From CBDTTW01 sp965363675 (GTDB lineage: Bacteria > Bacteroidota > Rhodothermia > Rhodothermales > DASSAV01), in assembly GCA_965363675.1 (NCBI GenBank), contig CBDTTW010000026.1, forward strand, positions 1 through 23,834: a stretch of 23,834 nucleotides of DNA. Reading direction: 5' to 3'. Of the stretch, positions 1 through 7,257 are shown piece after piece; position 1 is the stretch's first letter; each line of letters opens with the position of its first letter. The notes under the pieces were generated by a model that saw only the letters and a list, made by a program, of their open reading frames with translations, did not search any database and was not told where the DNA came from. Both the position numbers and the translations under genes were made by a program.

Positions 1-2
1 GT

Positions 3-329
3 CTCGGGCGGCAAAGCGCCTGGGAGGCCGAGGCCGCGCTGGCTCCCGGCCCGGCCGGCCGGCTGCTGCTCCGGGCGCCCGCCGCCGAGGCGGGCCCCGA
101 GGCGGACCCCGAGGCGTGGGCCGCTGCGCTCGTCCGGCAGATGTACGACATCGAGGCCGACAGCCGCCGCCTCAAGGCGTGCCCGCCCGCCGACGGCGCC
201 TGCTTCAACGCGCTGCGCAAGCGCTACCCCCGGCGGCGCGCCTTCGAGCGGCACCGCCTGCCCGAGGCCGACGTTCCCGAGCCGCTGCGGCGGCTCGTCG
301 GCGAAGGGCTGGGCGTAAGCCTCGTATAG
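3..329 (+). CDS. 3' end of an unrecognised protein (partial)
   Basis: The reading frame is open from the left edge and closes with TAG at 327-329, giving 108 visible residues; the start lies outside the window. The visible part is rich in Ala, Glu and Arg, with a charged tail containing a Cys-Pro-Pro-Ala-Asp-Gly-Ala-Cys stretch and an Arg-rich run (KRYPRRRAFERHR). I do not recognise a family and assign no function. An internal ATG at 141 could start a 62-residue protein, but the same frame stays open upstream with the same composition, so a truncated longer gene is the simpler reading. It converges on era with only 8 bp between the stop codons. Confidence 0.5.
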   Translation, partial: LGRQSAWEAEAALAPGPAGRLLLRAPAAEAGPEADPEAWAAALVRQMYDIEADSRRLKACPPADGACFNALRKRYPRRRAFERHRLPEADVPEPLRRLVGEGLGVSLV

Positions 330-337
330 GGCGCGGC

Positions 338-1246
338 TCAGTCGTAGCCGAACGAGCGCAGGAAGCCGTCGCGGTTGCGCCAGTCCTCGCGCACCTTGAC
401 GTGCAGTTGCAGGTACACCGGCTTGTCCAGAAACGCCTCGATCTGCGCCCGCGCGGCCACGCCCACCTTTTTGAGCGCCGCGCCCTTCTTGCCGATGAGG
501 ATGCCCTTCTGCGTCTCGCGCTCGACGACGATCTCGGCGTCGATGAAGTCCTTGCCGTCCCCGCGCTCGTCGAAGGCGACGATGTTGACCTGGGCGGCAT
601 AGGGCACCTCCTCGCGGAACTGCTTGAAGATCTGCTCGCGGATAAGCTCGGCCACGAAGAAGCGCTCCGGGTGCTCGCTGATGGTGTCGCGGGGGTAGAA
701 GGGCGGGCCTGCGGGCAGGCGCTCCAGCACGGCGTCGAGCAGGCGGCCTACGCCCTGGCCGGTGCGCGCCGAGACCGGAAAGACGCCGTCAAAGGCGTGC
801 AGCCCGCAATACGCTTCGACGAGCGGCGCCAGGCGGGCTTCTTCCGTCAGGTCGATCTTGTTGAGGGCCAGCAGCGCCGGGCGGCCCGTGATGTGCCCGA
901 GGCTGAACGTGTCCGGGTCGTCGCGCGTGGCGTCGGCCATAAAGATCACCAGGTCGGCCTCGTCGATGGCGGTGCGCGCCGCCGACATCATCGACTCCTG
1001 GAGGCGGTAGCGCGGCTTGATGAGGCCGGGCGTGTCGAGGAAGATGATCTGGTGCGCTTCGCCCGAGACGATGCCGAGGATGCGGTGGCGCGTCGTCTGC
1101 GGCCGCTGCGTCACGATGGAGAGCTTGCGCCCGACGAGGCTGTTGAGCAGGGTGCTTTTGCCGACGTTGGGCTTGCCCACCAGGGCTACGTAGCCGCTTT
1201 TGTGGCCCTCGGGGACGGGCTCGAAGAGAAAGGCTTCCGGTTCCAT
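338..1246 (-). CDS. era: GTPase Era, ribosome assembly factor
   Basis: A 302-residue protein, the usual Era length, made of an N-terminal GTPase and a C-terminal KH RNA-binding domain. Visible GTPase motifs are the P-loop GKPNVGKS (24-31), the switch I region with TTR (51-53), DTPG (71-74), NKID (129-132) and SAR (159-161). The KH loop reads GILIGKKG (248-255). Members of this family bind the 3' end of 16S rRNA and assist 30S maturation at the membrane-cytoplasm interface. The ATG at 1246-1244 lies 4 bp after the pdxJ stop, so the two genes are probably co-transcribed and translationally coupled. Era is at the end of that unit. Nothing looks truncated and all key residues are present. Confidence 0.97.
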   Translation of the reverse strand: MEPEAFLFEPVPEGHKSGYVALVGKPNVGKSTLLNSLVGRKLSIVTQRPQTTRHRILGIVSGEAHQIIFLDTPGLIKPRYRLQESMMSAARTAIDEADLVIFMADATRDDPDTFSLGHITGRPALLALNKIDLTEEARLAPLVEAYCGLHAFDGVFPVSARTGQGVGRLLDAVLERLPAGPPFYPRDTISEHPERFFVAELIREQIFKQFREEVPYAAQVNIVAFDERGDGKDFIDAEIVVERETQKGILIGKKGAALKKVGVAARAQIEAFLDKPVYLQLHVKVREDWRNRDGFLRSFGYD

Positions 1247-1250
1247 GCGT

Positions 1251-1973
1251 TCAGGGTTTTACCAACCGGAGCATGTCGCGCACGGCCGTGTCGAGGCCGA
1301 CGAGGACGGCGCGGGCCACCACGGCGAAGCCTATCGAGACCTCGTGCAGATGGGGCACGGCGGCGCGGAACAGGCCGTAGTTGTGGTAGTCGAGGCCGTG
1401 GCCGGCGTGCACCTGCATCCCGAGGGCGAAGGCGGCTTCGGCGGCGCGGCCCACGCGCGCGGCCTCGGCGCGGCGCGCGGCGTCCGTGGCGGCGGCGGCG
1501 TAGGCGCCCGTGTGGAACTCGACGCAGTTGGCCCCGAGCGCGTGCGAAGCCGCCACCTGGTCGGGCTCGGGCTCTATGAACAGGGCCACCTCCTGCACGC
1601 CGGCGTCGTAGAGCCGGGGGATGACCTGCTCCAGGCGCGCCCGCGACCCGATGGCGTCCAGGCCGCCCTCGGTCGTCACCTCCTCGCGGCGCTCCGGCAC
1701 GAGCGTCGCCAGGTGCGGCTGCACTTCGCAGCAGACGCCCACCACGTCCGCGTTGGCCGAAAGCTCGAAGTCGAGCTTCGTCCGGACGACCTGTTTGAGC
1801 AGGCGCACGTCGCGGTCGGTGATGTGGCGGCGGTCCTCGCGCAGGTGGAACACGATGCCGTCGGCGCCGGCGGCTTCGCAGAGCACGGCGGCATGCACCG
1901 GGTCGGGGAACGTCTCCCGGCGCGCGTTGCGCAGCGTGGCGATGTGGTCGATGTTGATGAGCAGGTTGGTCAC
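1251..1973 (-). CDS. pdxJ: Pyridoxine 5'-phosphate synthase PdxJ
   Basis: A 240-residue TIM-barrel enzyme condensing 3-amino-2-oxopropyl phosphate with deoxyxylulose 5-phosphate to give pyridoxine 5'-phosphate, the last ring-forming step of DXP-dependent vitamin B6 synthesis. The N-terminus has the hallmark NIDHIATLRNARR (7-19). Catalytic-site counterparts are visible: H43, R45 and H50 in HLREDRRH, E70 in LDFEL, and the later His in VHAGHGLDYHN. The frame stays open far upstream (to 3122), but that extension lies antisense to another gene; homology begins at a GTG at 1973-1971, giving the normal family length. No clear Shine-Dalgarno precedes it. It leads the pdxJ-era pair and is divergent from the unit starting near 2139. 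Confidence 0.95.
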   Translation of the reverse strand: MTNLLINIDHIATLRNARRETFPDPVHAAVLCEAAGADGIVFHLREDRRHITDRDVRLLKQVVRTKLDFELSANADVVGVCCEVQPHLATLVPERREEVTTEGGLDAIGSRARLEQVIPRLYDAGVQEVALFIEPEPDQVAASHALGANCVEFHTGAYAAAATDAARRAEAARVGRAAEAAFALGMQVHAGHGLDYHNYGLFRAAVPHLHEVSIGFAVVARAVLVGLDTAVRDMLRLVKP

Positions 1974-2138
1974 GGGCGCTAGGGCGGGGCTGGCTGCCGG
2001 GAAGGTCGGGGGCTCAATGTACCGCAAAATGCGGCAGGCGCCGTCGCAGCGGGCGCGTAAAAGCAGCCTGCGTTGCATTTCGCGGGCGTCCCGCCTATTT
2101 TGCCGCATTGCTCGCCGGGGCGCCGGCGCCCCCTCCTC
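1974..2138. other. Divergent intergenic region, pdxJ / ASKHA-like gene
   Basis: About 165 bp between the divergent pdxJ GTG and the first reasonable start of the plus-strand gene. It contains the plus-strand promoter candidate listed separately. On the minus strand the only element resembling a -7 box is TACATTG (reverse complement of 2015-2021), without a TTG at the expected spacing, so I do not call a pdxJ promoter. I see no small ORF or RNA gene here. Confidence 0.4.
2073..2102 (+). promoter_or_regulatory. Candidate Bacteroidota-type promoter
   Basis: TTG at 2073-2075, a 20-nt gap, then TATTTTG at 2096-2102. This resembles the Bacteroidota primary-sigma consensus TTTG-N19-21-TAnnTTTG, one base short in the -7 box. 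Transcription would begin near 2108, which favours translation starts at 2139 or 2160 over the in-frame TTG at 2073. Confidence 0.4.
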
Positions 2139-3104
2139 GTGCACGCTCCCCGGAAGACTTTGGCGAAAGAAACGCGGATATCGGCGGGATTCGACCTGAG
2201 CGGATCGGTGCTTCGCTATGCCGAGGTCGAGCAGTACGGCCGCCGCTGCCGGCTGCTGCGCCTCGGGAGCTGCTACTTCGAGTTCGAGGCGTCGCGCGAG
2301 GTCTTCGGCGAGGCCGAGTCGGGCTACCTCGACACCATCGGCGAAGCGCTTTACGACGTGTTCTCCGGCTCGCGGGCCGGCGTCTTCAACGTGACGGTGC
2401 ATCCGCCGGACTGCCTTTCGTTTTTCGCCCCCACGCCCCCCGGCCTGCCCGAGGCCGAGGTGCACGAGCGGCTCCAGGCCGAGGCGAGCGTGCTGGACGA
2501 AGGCGGCCCGCCGCGCCGCGTGGCGGCCGTCGAGACGGTCTTCGAGGAGCAGACGCCCGAGGGGCCGCTGGCCTGGCGGCATGCCCTGGCCCTGCCCGAG
2601 GCCGTCGGCGCGCGCATCCGCCGGGTGATGCGCCTTTTGCCCGAGGCCGAGGTGCAGTACCGCCTGAGCACCTACGGCGCCGCCGCGCTCATGAACCGCA
2701 TCCGGGCGCGCCGCCTCGACGCCTGCGCCGAAGGCCGCCCCCCGGAGCCCGAAACGCCGGACTATGCGCTCGCCATCGGCTGGCACCCCGAGCACGTCGA
2801 GTTTACGCTGTGCCGGAGCGGCCGCTGGCACTACAGCCACTGGGCCCCGGCGCTCAACCCCGACGACTGCCTGTTCTTCGCCGTGAGCCTGCTCCGGCAG
2901 TTGCGCCTGCATCCGCGTCAGGTGACGAGCCTGTTCACCTACGGCAGCCGCTTCGACCTGGCCGACGCGCCGCTCGTCGGGCAGATTTTCGGGGCCGCGC
3001 CCGAGGTGCTCAACCCCACGCAAATCGTCGTGCTCGACCCGGTGAGCCTCTCCGGGACGTTCGAGGCCGAAATGTACGTCCCCTGCATCGGAGGCGTGCT
3101 CTAG
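2139..3104 (+). CDS. Probable ASKHA-fold, DUF3822-like protein
   Basis: About 314-321 residues. The start is uncertain: GTG at 2139 or TTG at 2160 (preceded by GGAAG), with the recognisable protein beginning around ISAGFDLSGSVLRYAEVE. That opening resembles the first strands of an actin-like/PilM-type ASKHA fold (G-x-D-x-S...). A second similar half begins near YALAIGWHPEHVEFTL, followed by DDCLFFAVSLLRQLRLHP. Flavobacterial and related genomes often carry a DUF3822 gene, an actin-like family of unknown function, next to rsmD and coaD; the same neighbours here suggest this is a divergent relative. That assignment is inference from context and residue pattern. There is no signal peptide or membrane segment, so it is probably cytoplasmic. 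It heads a five-gene run ending at 7072, 29 bp before rsmD. Confidence 0.6.
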   Translation: MHAPRKTLAKETRISAGFDLSGSVLRYAEVEQYGRRCRLLRLGSCYFEFEASREVFGEAESGYLDTIGEALYDVFSGSRAGVFNVTVHPPDCLSFFAPTPPGLPEAEVHERLQAEASVLDEGGPPRRVAAVETVFEEQTPEGPLAWRHALALPEAVGARIRRVMRLLPEAEVQYRLSTYGAAALMNRIRARRLDACAEGRPPEPETPDYALAIGWHPEHVEFTLCRSGRWHYSHWAPALNPDDCLFFAVSLLRQLRLHPRQVTSLFTYGSRFDLADAPLVGQIFGAAPEVLNPTQIVVLDPVSLSGTFEAEMYVPCIGGVL

Positions 3105-3133
3105 GTGAGACCTCCGCCGCAAACCGCTCCGCC

Positions 3134-3691
3134 ATGCGCATCATAGCCGGACAGTACAAGCGCCGGGTGCTCACGGCGCCCAAGGGCCTGCTGACCCGCC
3201 CCAGCACCGACCGCACCCGCGAGTCGCTCTTCAACCTCGTCGAAAGCCGCATGGACCTCGACGGGGCGCAGGTGCTCGACCTGTTCGCCGGCACCGGGGC
3301 GCTCGGGCTGGAAGCGCTCAGCCGGGGCGCCGCCGCCGTCACGTTCGTCGAGTCGAACGCCGAGGTGCTCAAGTTCACGCGCAAGAACGCCCAAACCCTG
3401 GAGGTCGAGGAGGCGTGCGCCTTCCTGCGCGCCGACGCGGTGCAGTTCATGCAGCGCTACGCGGGCCGCCCGTGGGACCTGGCGCTGGCCGACCCGCCTT
3501 ACGACCTGCCGCAGCTTGCCGACCTGCCCGCGCTAATTCTACCGCATGTCTCGGCCGACGGGTTGTTCATCCTGGAGCACGACGTGCGCCACGCGTTCGC
3601 GGCGCATCCGGATCTGCTCACGAGCCGTCCCTACGGGCGCACCATCGTATCGGTGTTCGCCCCGCCCGAGGCCCCCGACGACCAGGAGTAA
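3134..3691 (+). CDS. rsmD: 16S rRNA m2G966 methyltransferase RsmD family
   Basis: A 185-residue Rossmann-fold methyltransferase. It starts with the family signature MRIIAGQYKRR and continues with TRPSTDRTRESLFN (21-34), the S-adenosylmethionine motif DLFAGTGALGLEALSRG (49-65), the acidic VESN (72-75) and the catalytic DPPY (120-123). RsmD methylates N2 of G966 of 16S rRNA in E. coli, using assembled 30S precursors. The frame is open upstream to 2108 only because of antisense/alternate-frame codon bias; the ATG at 3134 matches the conserved start exactly. It ends 6 bp before coaD, a pairing widely conserved in bacteria, and is probably co-transcribed with it. Confidence 0.94.
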   Translation: MRIIAGQYKRRVLTAPKGLLTRPSTDRTRESLFNLVESRMDLDGAQVLDLFAGTGALGLEALSRGAAAVTFVESNAEVLKFTRKNAQTLEVEEACAFLRADAVQFMQRYAGRPWDLALADPPYDLPQLADLPALILPHVSADGLFILEHDVRHAFAAHPDLLTSRPYGRTIVSVFAPPEAPDDQE

Positions 3692-3697
3692 GCCGCT

Positions 3698-4195
3698 ATG
3701 TCCGCACGCCATCATCTGGCGATCTACCCCGGCTCGTTCGACCCGATCACGAACGGCCACCTCGACATCCTCGGCCGCGCCGTGCGCGTCTTCGACCGGG
3801 TGGAACTGGTGGTGGCCGTGAACCACACCAAGAAGACGCTTTTCGAGATCGAGGAGCGCTGCGCCCTCGCCCGCGAGAGCGCCGCCCACCTGCCCGGCGT
3901 GTCGGTCTCGGCCTTCGAGGGCCTCGTGGTGGAGGCGGCGCGGCGCCTGGGGGCCGCGGCCATGGTGCGCGGCTTGCGCCAGGTGACCGACTTCGACTAC
4001 GAGCTGCGCATGGCCTTCGCCAACCGCCGCCTCAACCCCGACATCGAGACGGTGCTGTTCATGACCTCGGAGGAGCACGCCTTCGTCAGCGCCTCGATCG
4101 TGCGCGAAATCTTTCACTGGGGCGGCGACGTGACTTCGTTCGTGCCGCCGCCCGTGGCCGCGGCGCTGGCCCGGCGCCGCGAGGAGGCCGCCTGA
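3698..4195 (+). CDS. coaD: Phosphopantetheine adenylyltransferase CoaD
   Basis: A 165-residue nucleotidyltransferase of the expected length. It transfers AMP from ATP to 4'-phosphopantetheine, the penultimate step of coenzyme A synthesis. Visible signatures are YPGSFDPITNGHLDI (10-24) with the T/HxGH-type nucleotide-binding histidine at 21, the RGLR/DFDYELRMA block (91-106), NRRLNPDIETV (109-119) and SASIVREI (131-138). The N-terminal MSARHH precedes the first strand normally. It sits 6 bp after rsmD and 8 bp before the aminotransferase gene, so the three are almost surely one transcript. Confidence 0.96.
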   Translation: MSARHHLAIYPGSFDPITNGHLDILGRAVRVFDRVELVVAVNHTKKTLFEIEERCALARESAAHLPGVSVSAFEGLVVEAARRLGAAAMVRGLRQVTDFDYELRMAFANRRLNPDIETVLFMTSEEHAFVSASIVREIFHWGGDVTSFVPPPVAAALARRREEAA

Positions 4196-4203
4196 ACGCC
4201 GCC

Positions 4204-5418
4204 ATGCCGGAGCCTTCCCGCGCCGCTGCGCTCAACCCCCGCGTCGAGGCGATCCGCCCCTCGGCGACGATGGCCATGTCCGCACGCGCGCTCGAAATGA
4301 CGCGCCGGGGCCTGCCGGTCATCAGCCTGTGCGCCGGCGAGCCGGACTTCGACACGCCCGCGCCGATTGCCGAGGCGGGCATCGCCGCCATTCGCAGCGG
4401 CTTCACGCGGTACACCGAGAGCGACGGCCTGTACGCGCTCCGCGAGGCCATCGCCGCGAAGCTGCTGGGCGAGAACGGCTGCCGCTATAGCCCCCGGCAG
4501 ATCGTCTGCTCGAACGGCGCCAAGCAGTCCGTGGCGCTTTGCATCGAGGCCCTGTGCCGCCCCGGCGACGAGGCGCTGATTCCGGCGCCGTACTGGGTGA
4601 GCTACCCCGAGATGACGCGCCTTTCCGGGGCGACGCCCGTCGCGCTGCCGACGCGCGCCGCCGACGGCTACAAGCTGCGCCCGGAAGCGCTGGAGGCCGC
4701 CCTGACGCCGCGCACGCGCCTGCTCATCCTCTGCACGCCCTCGAACCCGACGGGGGCGGTGTACACGCGCGCCGAGCTGGAGGCCCTCGCGGGGGTGCTT
4801 GCCCGGCGCCCCGAGGTGTACGTGCTCTCGGACGAGATTTACGAGTACATCCTGTTCGAGGGCGCGCACGTGTCGTTCGCAGCGCTGGAGGGCATGTACG
4901 AACGCACGCTCACGGTCAACGGCTTCTCGAAGGCGTATGCCATGACGGGGTGGCGCCTGGGCTATCTGGCGGCCCCGGAGCCGCTGGCGCGCGCGGCCTC
5001 GAAGATCCAGAGCCATACGACCTCCGGGCCCGGCAGCATCTCGCAGCAGGCGGGGCTGGCGGCCCTGGCGATGGGGCCGGAACCGGTGCGCCGGATGGTC
5101 CGTTCGTTCCGCGAGCGGCGCGATTACCTGCTGGGGCGCCTGGCGCAGATGCCGGGCCTCGACTGCCCCCGCCCTGCCGGCGCGTTCTACCTGTTTCCGC
5201 AGGTGGGCGGTTTGGTCGGGCGGCGCACGCCCGGCGGCGCGGCGCTCTCCGACGGCGACGACGTGTGCCGCTGGCTGCTGGAGCAGGCGCACGTGGCGCT
5301 CGTGCCCGGCTCGGCCTTCGGCGACCGGCTCGGGGTGCGCATCTCGTACGCCGCCGCCCTGCCGACGCTGGCCGAGGCCATGGACCGCATCGAGGCGGCC
5401 CTGGCGACGCTCGGCTGA
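4204..5418 (+). CDS. PLP-dependent aspartate-type aminotransferase (class Ib)
   Basis: A 404-residue fold-type I aminotransferase. The Schiff-base lysine is K243 in NGFSKAYAMTGWRLGY. Other conserved blocks are ISLCAGEPDFDTP (40-52), YWVSYPEM (130-137), PSNPTGAVY (179-187), SDEIYEYILF (209-218) and the carboxylate-binding Arg in GVRISYA near the C-terminus. The pattern matches the Thermus/Bacillus-like aspartate (and sometimes prephenate) aminotransferase subgroup, transferring an amino group between aspartate and 2-oxoglutarate; the exact substrate cannot be read from sequence. The ATG at 4204 lies 8 bp after the coaD stop. A dozen extra residues around LVGRRTPGGAALSDGDD sit in a loop of variable length. 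Its PLP cofactor is made through the divergently encoded PdxJ. Confidence 0.92.
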   Translation: MPEPSRAAALNPRVEAIRPSATMAMSARALEMTRRGLPVISLCAGEPDFDTPAPIAEAGIAAIRSGFTRYTESDGLYALREAIAAKLLGENGCRYSPRQIVCSNGAKQSVALCIEALCRPGDEALIPAPYWVSYPEMTRLSGATPVALPTRAADGYKLRPEALEAALTPRTRLLILCTPSNPTGAVYTRAELEALAGVLARRPEVYVLSDEIYEYILFEGAHVSFAALEGMYERTLTVNGFSKAYAMTGWRLGYLAAPEPLARAASKIQSHTTSGPGSISQQAGLAALAMGPEPVRRMVRSFRERRDYLLGRLAQMPGLDCPRPAGAFYLFPQVGGLVGRRTPGGAALSDGDDVCRWLLEQAHVALVPGSAFGDRLGVRISYAAALPTLAEAMDRIEAALATLG

Positions 5419-5450
5419 GGCCGGCCGCTAACCCTTCTGATCGCATCGTT

Positions 5451-6638
5451 GTGGAACCACGCTACTCGCCCGCCCTGCCCGAGACGCCGCCCCCCGCGCC
5501 GCGCCCCCGCTACGCCCTGCACCTGCTGCTTTTCCTGCTGACGGCCGCTTCGACGACCTACTCCGGCGGGACGCTCGCCGGGCGCGCGCTCCGCTTCGAG
5601 CATCTGGGCGCCTGGTGGTTCGTCCCCGACGGGCTCGTGTTCACGGCGGGGCTGCTGTGCTTCCTGACGGTGCACGAGTTCGGCCACTACTTCGCCGCGC
5701 GGCGCCACCGCATCGACACGTCGCTGCCGTACTACCTGCCGATGCCGCTCATCCTGTTCGGCACGATGGGCGCGGTCATCCGCATCCGCGAGGCCATCCC
5801 CGACACGCGCAAGCTTTTCGACGTGGGAGCCTCGGGGCCGCTGGCGGGCTTCGTGGTGGCTTTGGCGCTGCTCGTCGGGGCGCTCCTGACGCTTCCGGAG
5901 CCCAGCTACCTGCTGGACATGGAGGGGCACGCCGCGCTCAAGGCGTTCATCCTGGAGCACGGGCGCTACCCCGCCCACATGCTCGCCGAGCCGGCCTCGG
6001 AGGGCAGCGTGTCGCTCGTCTTCGGGCAGACGCTGCTGTTCTGGGGGCTCTCGTCGCTGTTTCCGAACACGCCGCCGATGTACGAGATCTACCATTACCC
6101 GGTGCTCGTGGCGGCGTGGCTGGGGCTGTTCTTCACGGCGCTGAACCTGTTGCCTGCCGGCCAGCTCGATGGGGGGCACATCCTCTACACGCTCGTCGGG
6201 CCGCGCTGGCACGGGCGCATCGCGCGCGCGTTCCTGTACGTGCTGCTGCTCTCGGGGGCCATCGGCTTCGCCTCGGACGTGCTGCCGGACGTGCAGGCGT
6301 CGGGGCCATACTGGGGCGCGGGGGCATGGGCGGGCCTGGCGGCGCTGCTGTTCTTCTACCTGCACCGCATCTTCGACGCCGACCACCGGATCATCGCGCC
6401 CGGTTTGCTCGGGCTGCTGGGGGCGGCCCTGGCGGCGTACCATGCCCCCGGGCTGCTCTCCGGCTTCGGCTACAGCGGCTGGCTGATGTTTACGCTCCTG
6501 ATCGTGCTGGTGGTGAAGGTGGACCATCCGCCCGTCCTGCGCGAAATGCCCCTGACGCCGCGCCGCCGCCGGCTGGGCATTCTGGCTCTTATTATCTTTG
6601 TCCTCTGTTTCAGCATCCGTCCCGTCTACATCCTCTGA
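5451..6638 (+). CDS. Site-2 protease family zinc metalloprotease (M50-like)
   Basis: A 395-residue polytopic membrane protein. The zinc motif HEFGH is at 75-79 within a hydrophobic helix. The second catalytic motif NLLPAGQLDGGH is at 232-243, with D240 the expected third zinc ligand. A GASGPLAGF turn follows at 126-134, as in site-2 proteases. Roughly seven to nine hydrophobic segments are visible and there is no PDZ domain between the catalytic helices. This resembles the EGY/plant-like and Bacteroidota PDZ-less branch rather than RseP. The family cleaves transmembrane substrates within the bilayer; the substrate is unknown. The start is GTG at 5451, the only candidate after the preceding stop that precedes the first helix. 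It is 32 bp after the aminotransferase gene and 11 bp before the next ORF, so it is part of the same unit. Confidence 0.9.
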   Translation: MEPRYSPALPETPPPAPRPRYALHLLLFLLTAASTTYSGGTLAGRALRFEHLGAWWFVPDGLVFTAGLLCFLTVHEFGHYFAARRHRIDTSLPYYLPMPLILFGTMGAVIRIREAIPDTRKLFDVGASGPLAGFVVALALLVGALLTLPEPSYLLDMEGHAALKAFILEHGRYPAHMLAEPASEGSVSLVFGQTLLFWGLSSLFPNTPPMYEIYHYPVLVAAWLGLFFTALNLLPAGQLDGGHILYTLVGPRWHGRIARAFLYVLLLSGAIGFASDVLPDVQASGPYWGAGAWAGLAALLFFYLHRIFDADHRIIAPGLLGLLGAALAAYHAPGLLSGFGYSGWLMFTLLIVLVVKVDHPPVLREMPLTPRRRRLGILALIIFVLCFSIRPVYIL

Positions 6639-6649
6639 AGGCTTCCGTC

Positions 6650-7072
6650 ATGTCTCCCCAATCTTCTCGCCTGGCGGCGCGGGCCGCCGGAACGTGGCTC
6701 GCCATGCTGGCGGGCATGGTCGGCAATGGTTATCTGCGCGAGTTCGTGCTGGCGCCGCGCCTGGGCGCGCGCCCGGCGGCGGCTCTGAGCGCCGCGACGG
6801 GCGGCGGGCTGCTCGTGGGGCTGGCCTGGGTCTGCCTGCGCGGACTGCCGGGGCTGCGCCCGAAGCAGCGTGCGGCGCTCTCGGCGGGGTGGGTGAGCGC
6901 TACGGTCGCCTGCGAGTTCGGGTTCGGGCGCTACGCGGCGGGCCACTCGTGGGAGGAGCTGATCCAGAACTACAACCTGGCCGAGGGGCGCTGGTGGCCG
7001 CTCGTGCTGGCGGCCCTCGGCGCGGCGCCGCTGGCGCTGCCGGCGGGGCGGCGGCGCGCGCCCGCCCGCTGA
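6650..7072 (+). CDS. Small integral membrane protein of unknown function
   Basis: A 140-residue protein with about four hydrophobic segments (approximately 7-27, 38-60, 70-88 and 112-130). Notable polar features between them are NGYLREFVLAPRLG, EFGFGRYAAGHSWEELIQNYNLAEGRWWPLVL and a basic tail. I have a general impression of this pattern (LREF...P.LG, then GHSW..L..DYN...GR.W) in uncharacterised membrane proteins of other bacteria, but I cannot name a family or function. The ATG at 6650 follows the site-2 protease stop by 11 bp. It is the last gene of the unit, with a terminator hairpin immediately after the stop. Confidence 0.75.
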   Translation: MSPQSSRLAARAAGTWLAMLAGMVGNGYLREFVLAPRLGARPAAALSAATGGGLLVGLAWVCLRGLPGLRPKQRAALSAGWVSATVACEFGFGRYAAGHSWEELIQNYNLAEGRWWPLVLAALGAAPLALPAGRRRAPAR

Positions 7073-7075
7073 AGC

Positions 7076-7100
7076 GGGCGCCCCCGAGCGCCTTGTTTTT
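7076..7100 (+). terminator. Intrinsic terminator of the 2139-7072 unit
   Basis: GGCGC (7077-7081), a 6-nt loop, GCGCC (7088-7092), then TTGTTTTT (7093-7100). A competing 7-bp hairpin CGCCCGC-TGAA-GCGGGCG at 7063-7080 overlaps the stop codon and the left arm. The stem plus T-rich tract directly after the last stop codon fits a Rho-independent terminator. Confidence 0.6.
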
Positions 7101-7123
7101 GGCGGCCCCCCCGGCGTATACTG
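7093..7123 (+). promoter_or_regulatory. Candidate promoter for the envelope gene cluster
   Basis: TTG at 7093-7095, a 21-nt gap, then TATACTG at 7117-7123, close to the Bacteroidota -33/-7 pattern. The TTG lies inside the T-tract of the upstream terminator, which weakens the call. The predicted transcript would have an untranslated leader of about 130 nt before the lipoprotein ATG. I see no riboswitch or leader peptide in that leader. Confidence 0.3.
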
Positions 7124-7257
7124 CACGCCGTTCGGGGGCGCAAGCCGCTGTCCCCCGGCCGTTTCGCATCCCCTTCGCCTGCCGCGCGCGCATGATGTAA
7201 TTGGTACGAGGTCGCGTTTCTGCTGTTTTGACTTTTCGCCACGACCGTATCGGCATT

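Noticed and set aside
1974..3122. N-terminal extension of the pdxJ frame on the minus strand
   Set aside because: It lies antisense to the plus-strand ASKHA-like gene, has no pdxJ homology and is not needed for the normal PdxJ length, which is reached from the GTG at 1973.
4204..5418. Aminotransferase fused to CoaD through a continuous upstream frame
   Set aside because: The open frame upstream of 4204 is out of phase with coaD; the ATG at 4204 starts the conserved protein and coaD ends cleanly at 4195.
7063..7123. Riboswitch in the leader of the lipoprotein gene
   Set aside because: The leader from about 7124 to 7257 shows no conserved riboswitch core that I can recognise; the hairpins upstream belong to the terminator.
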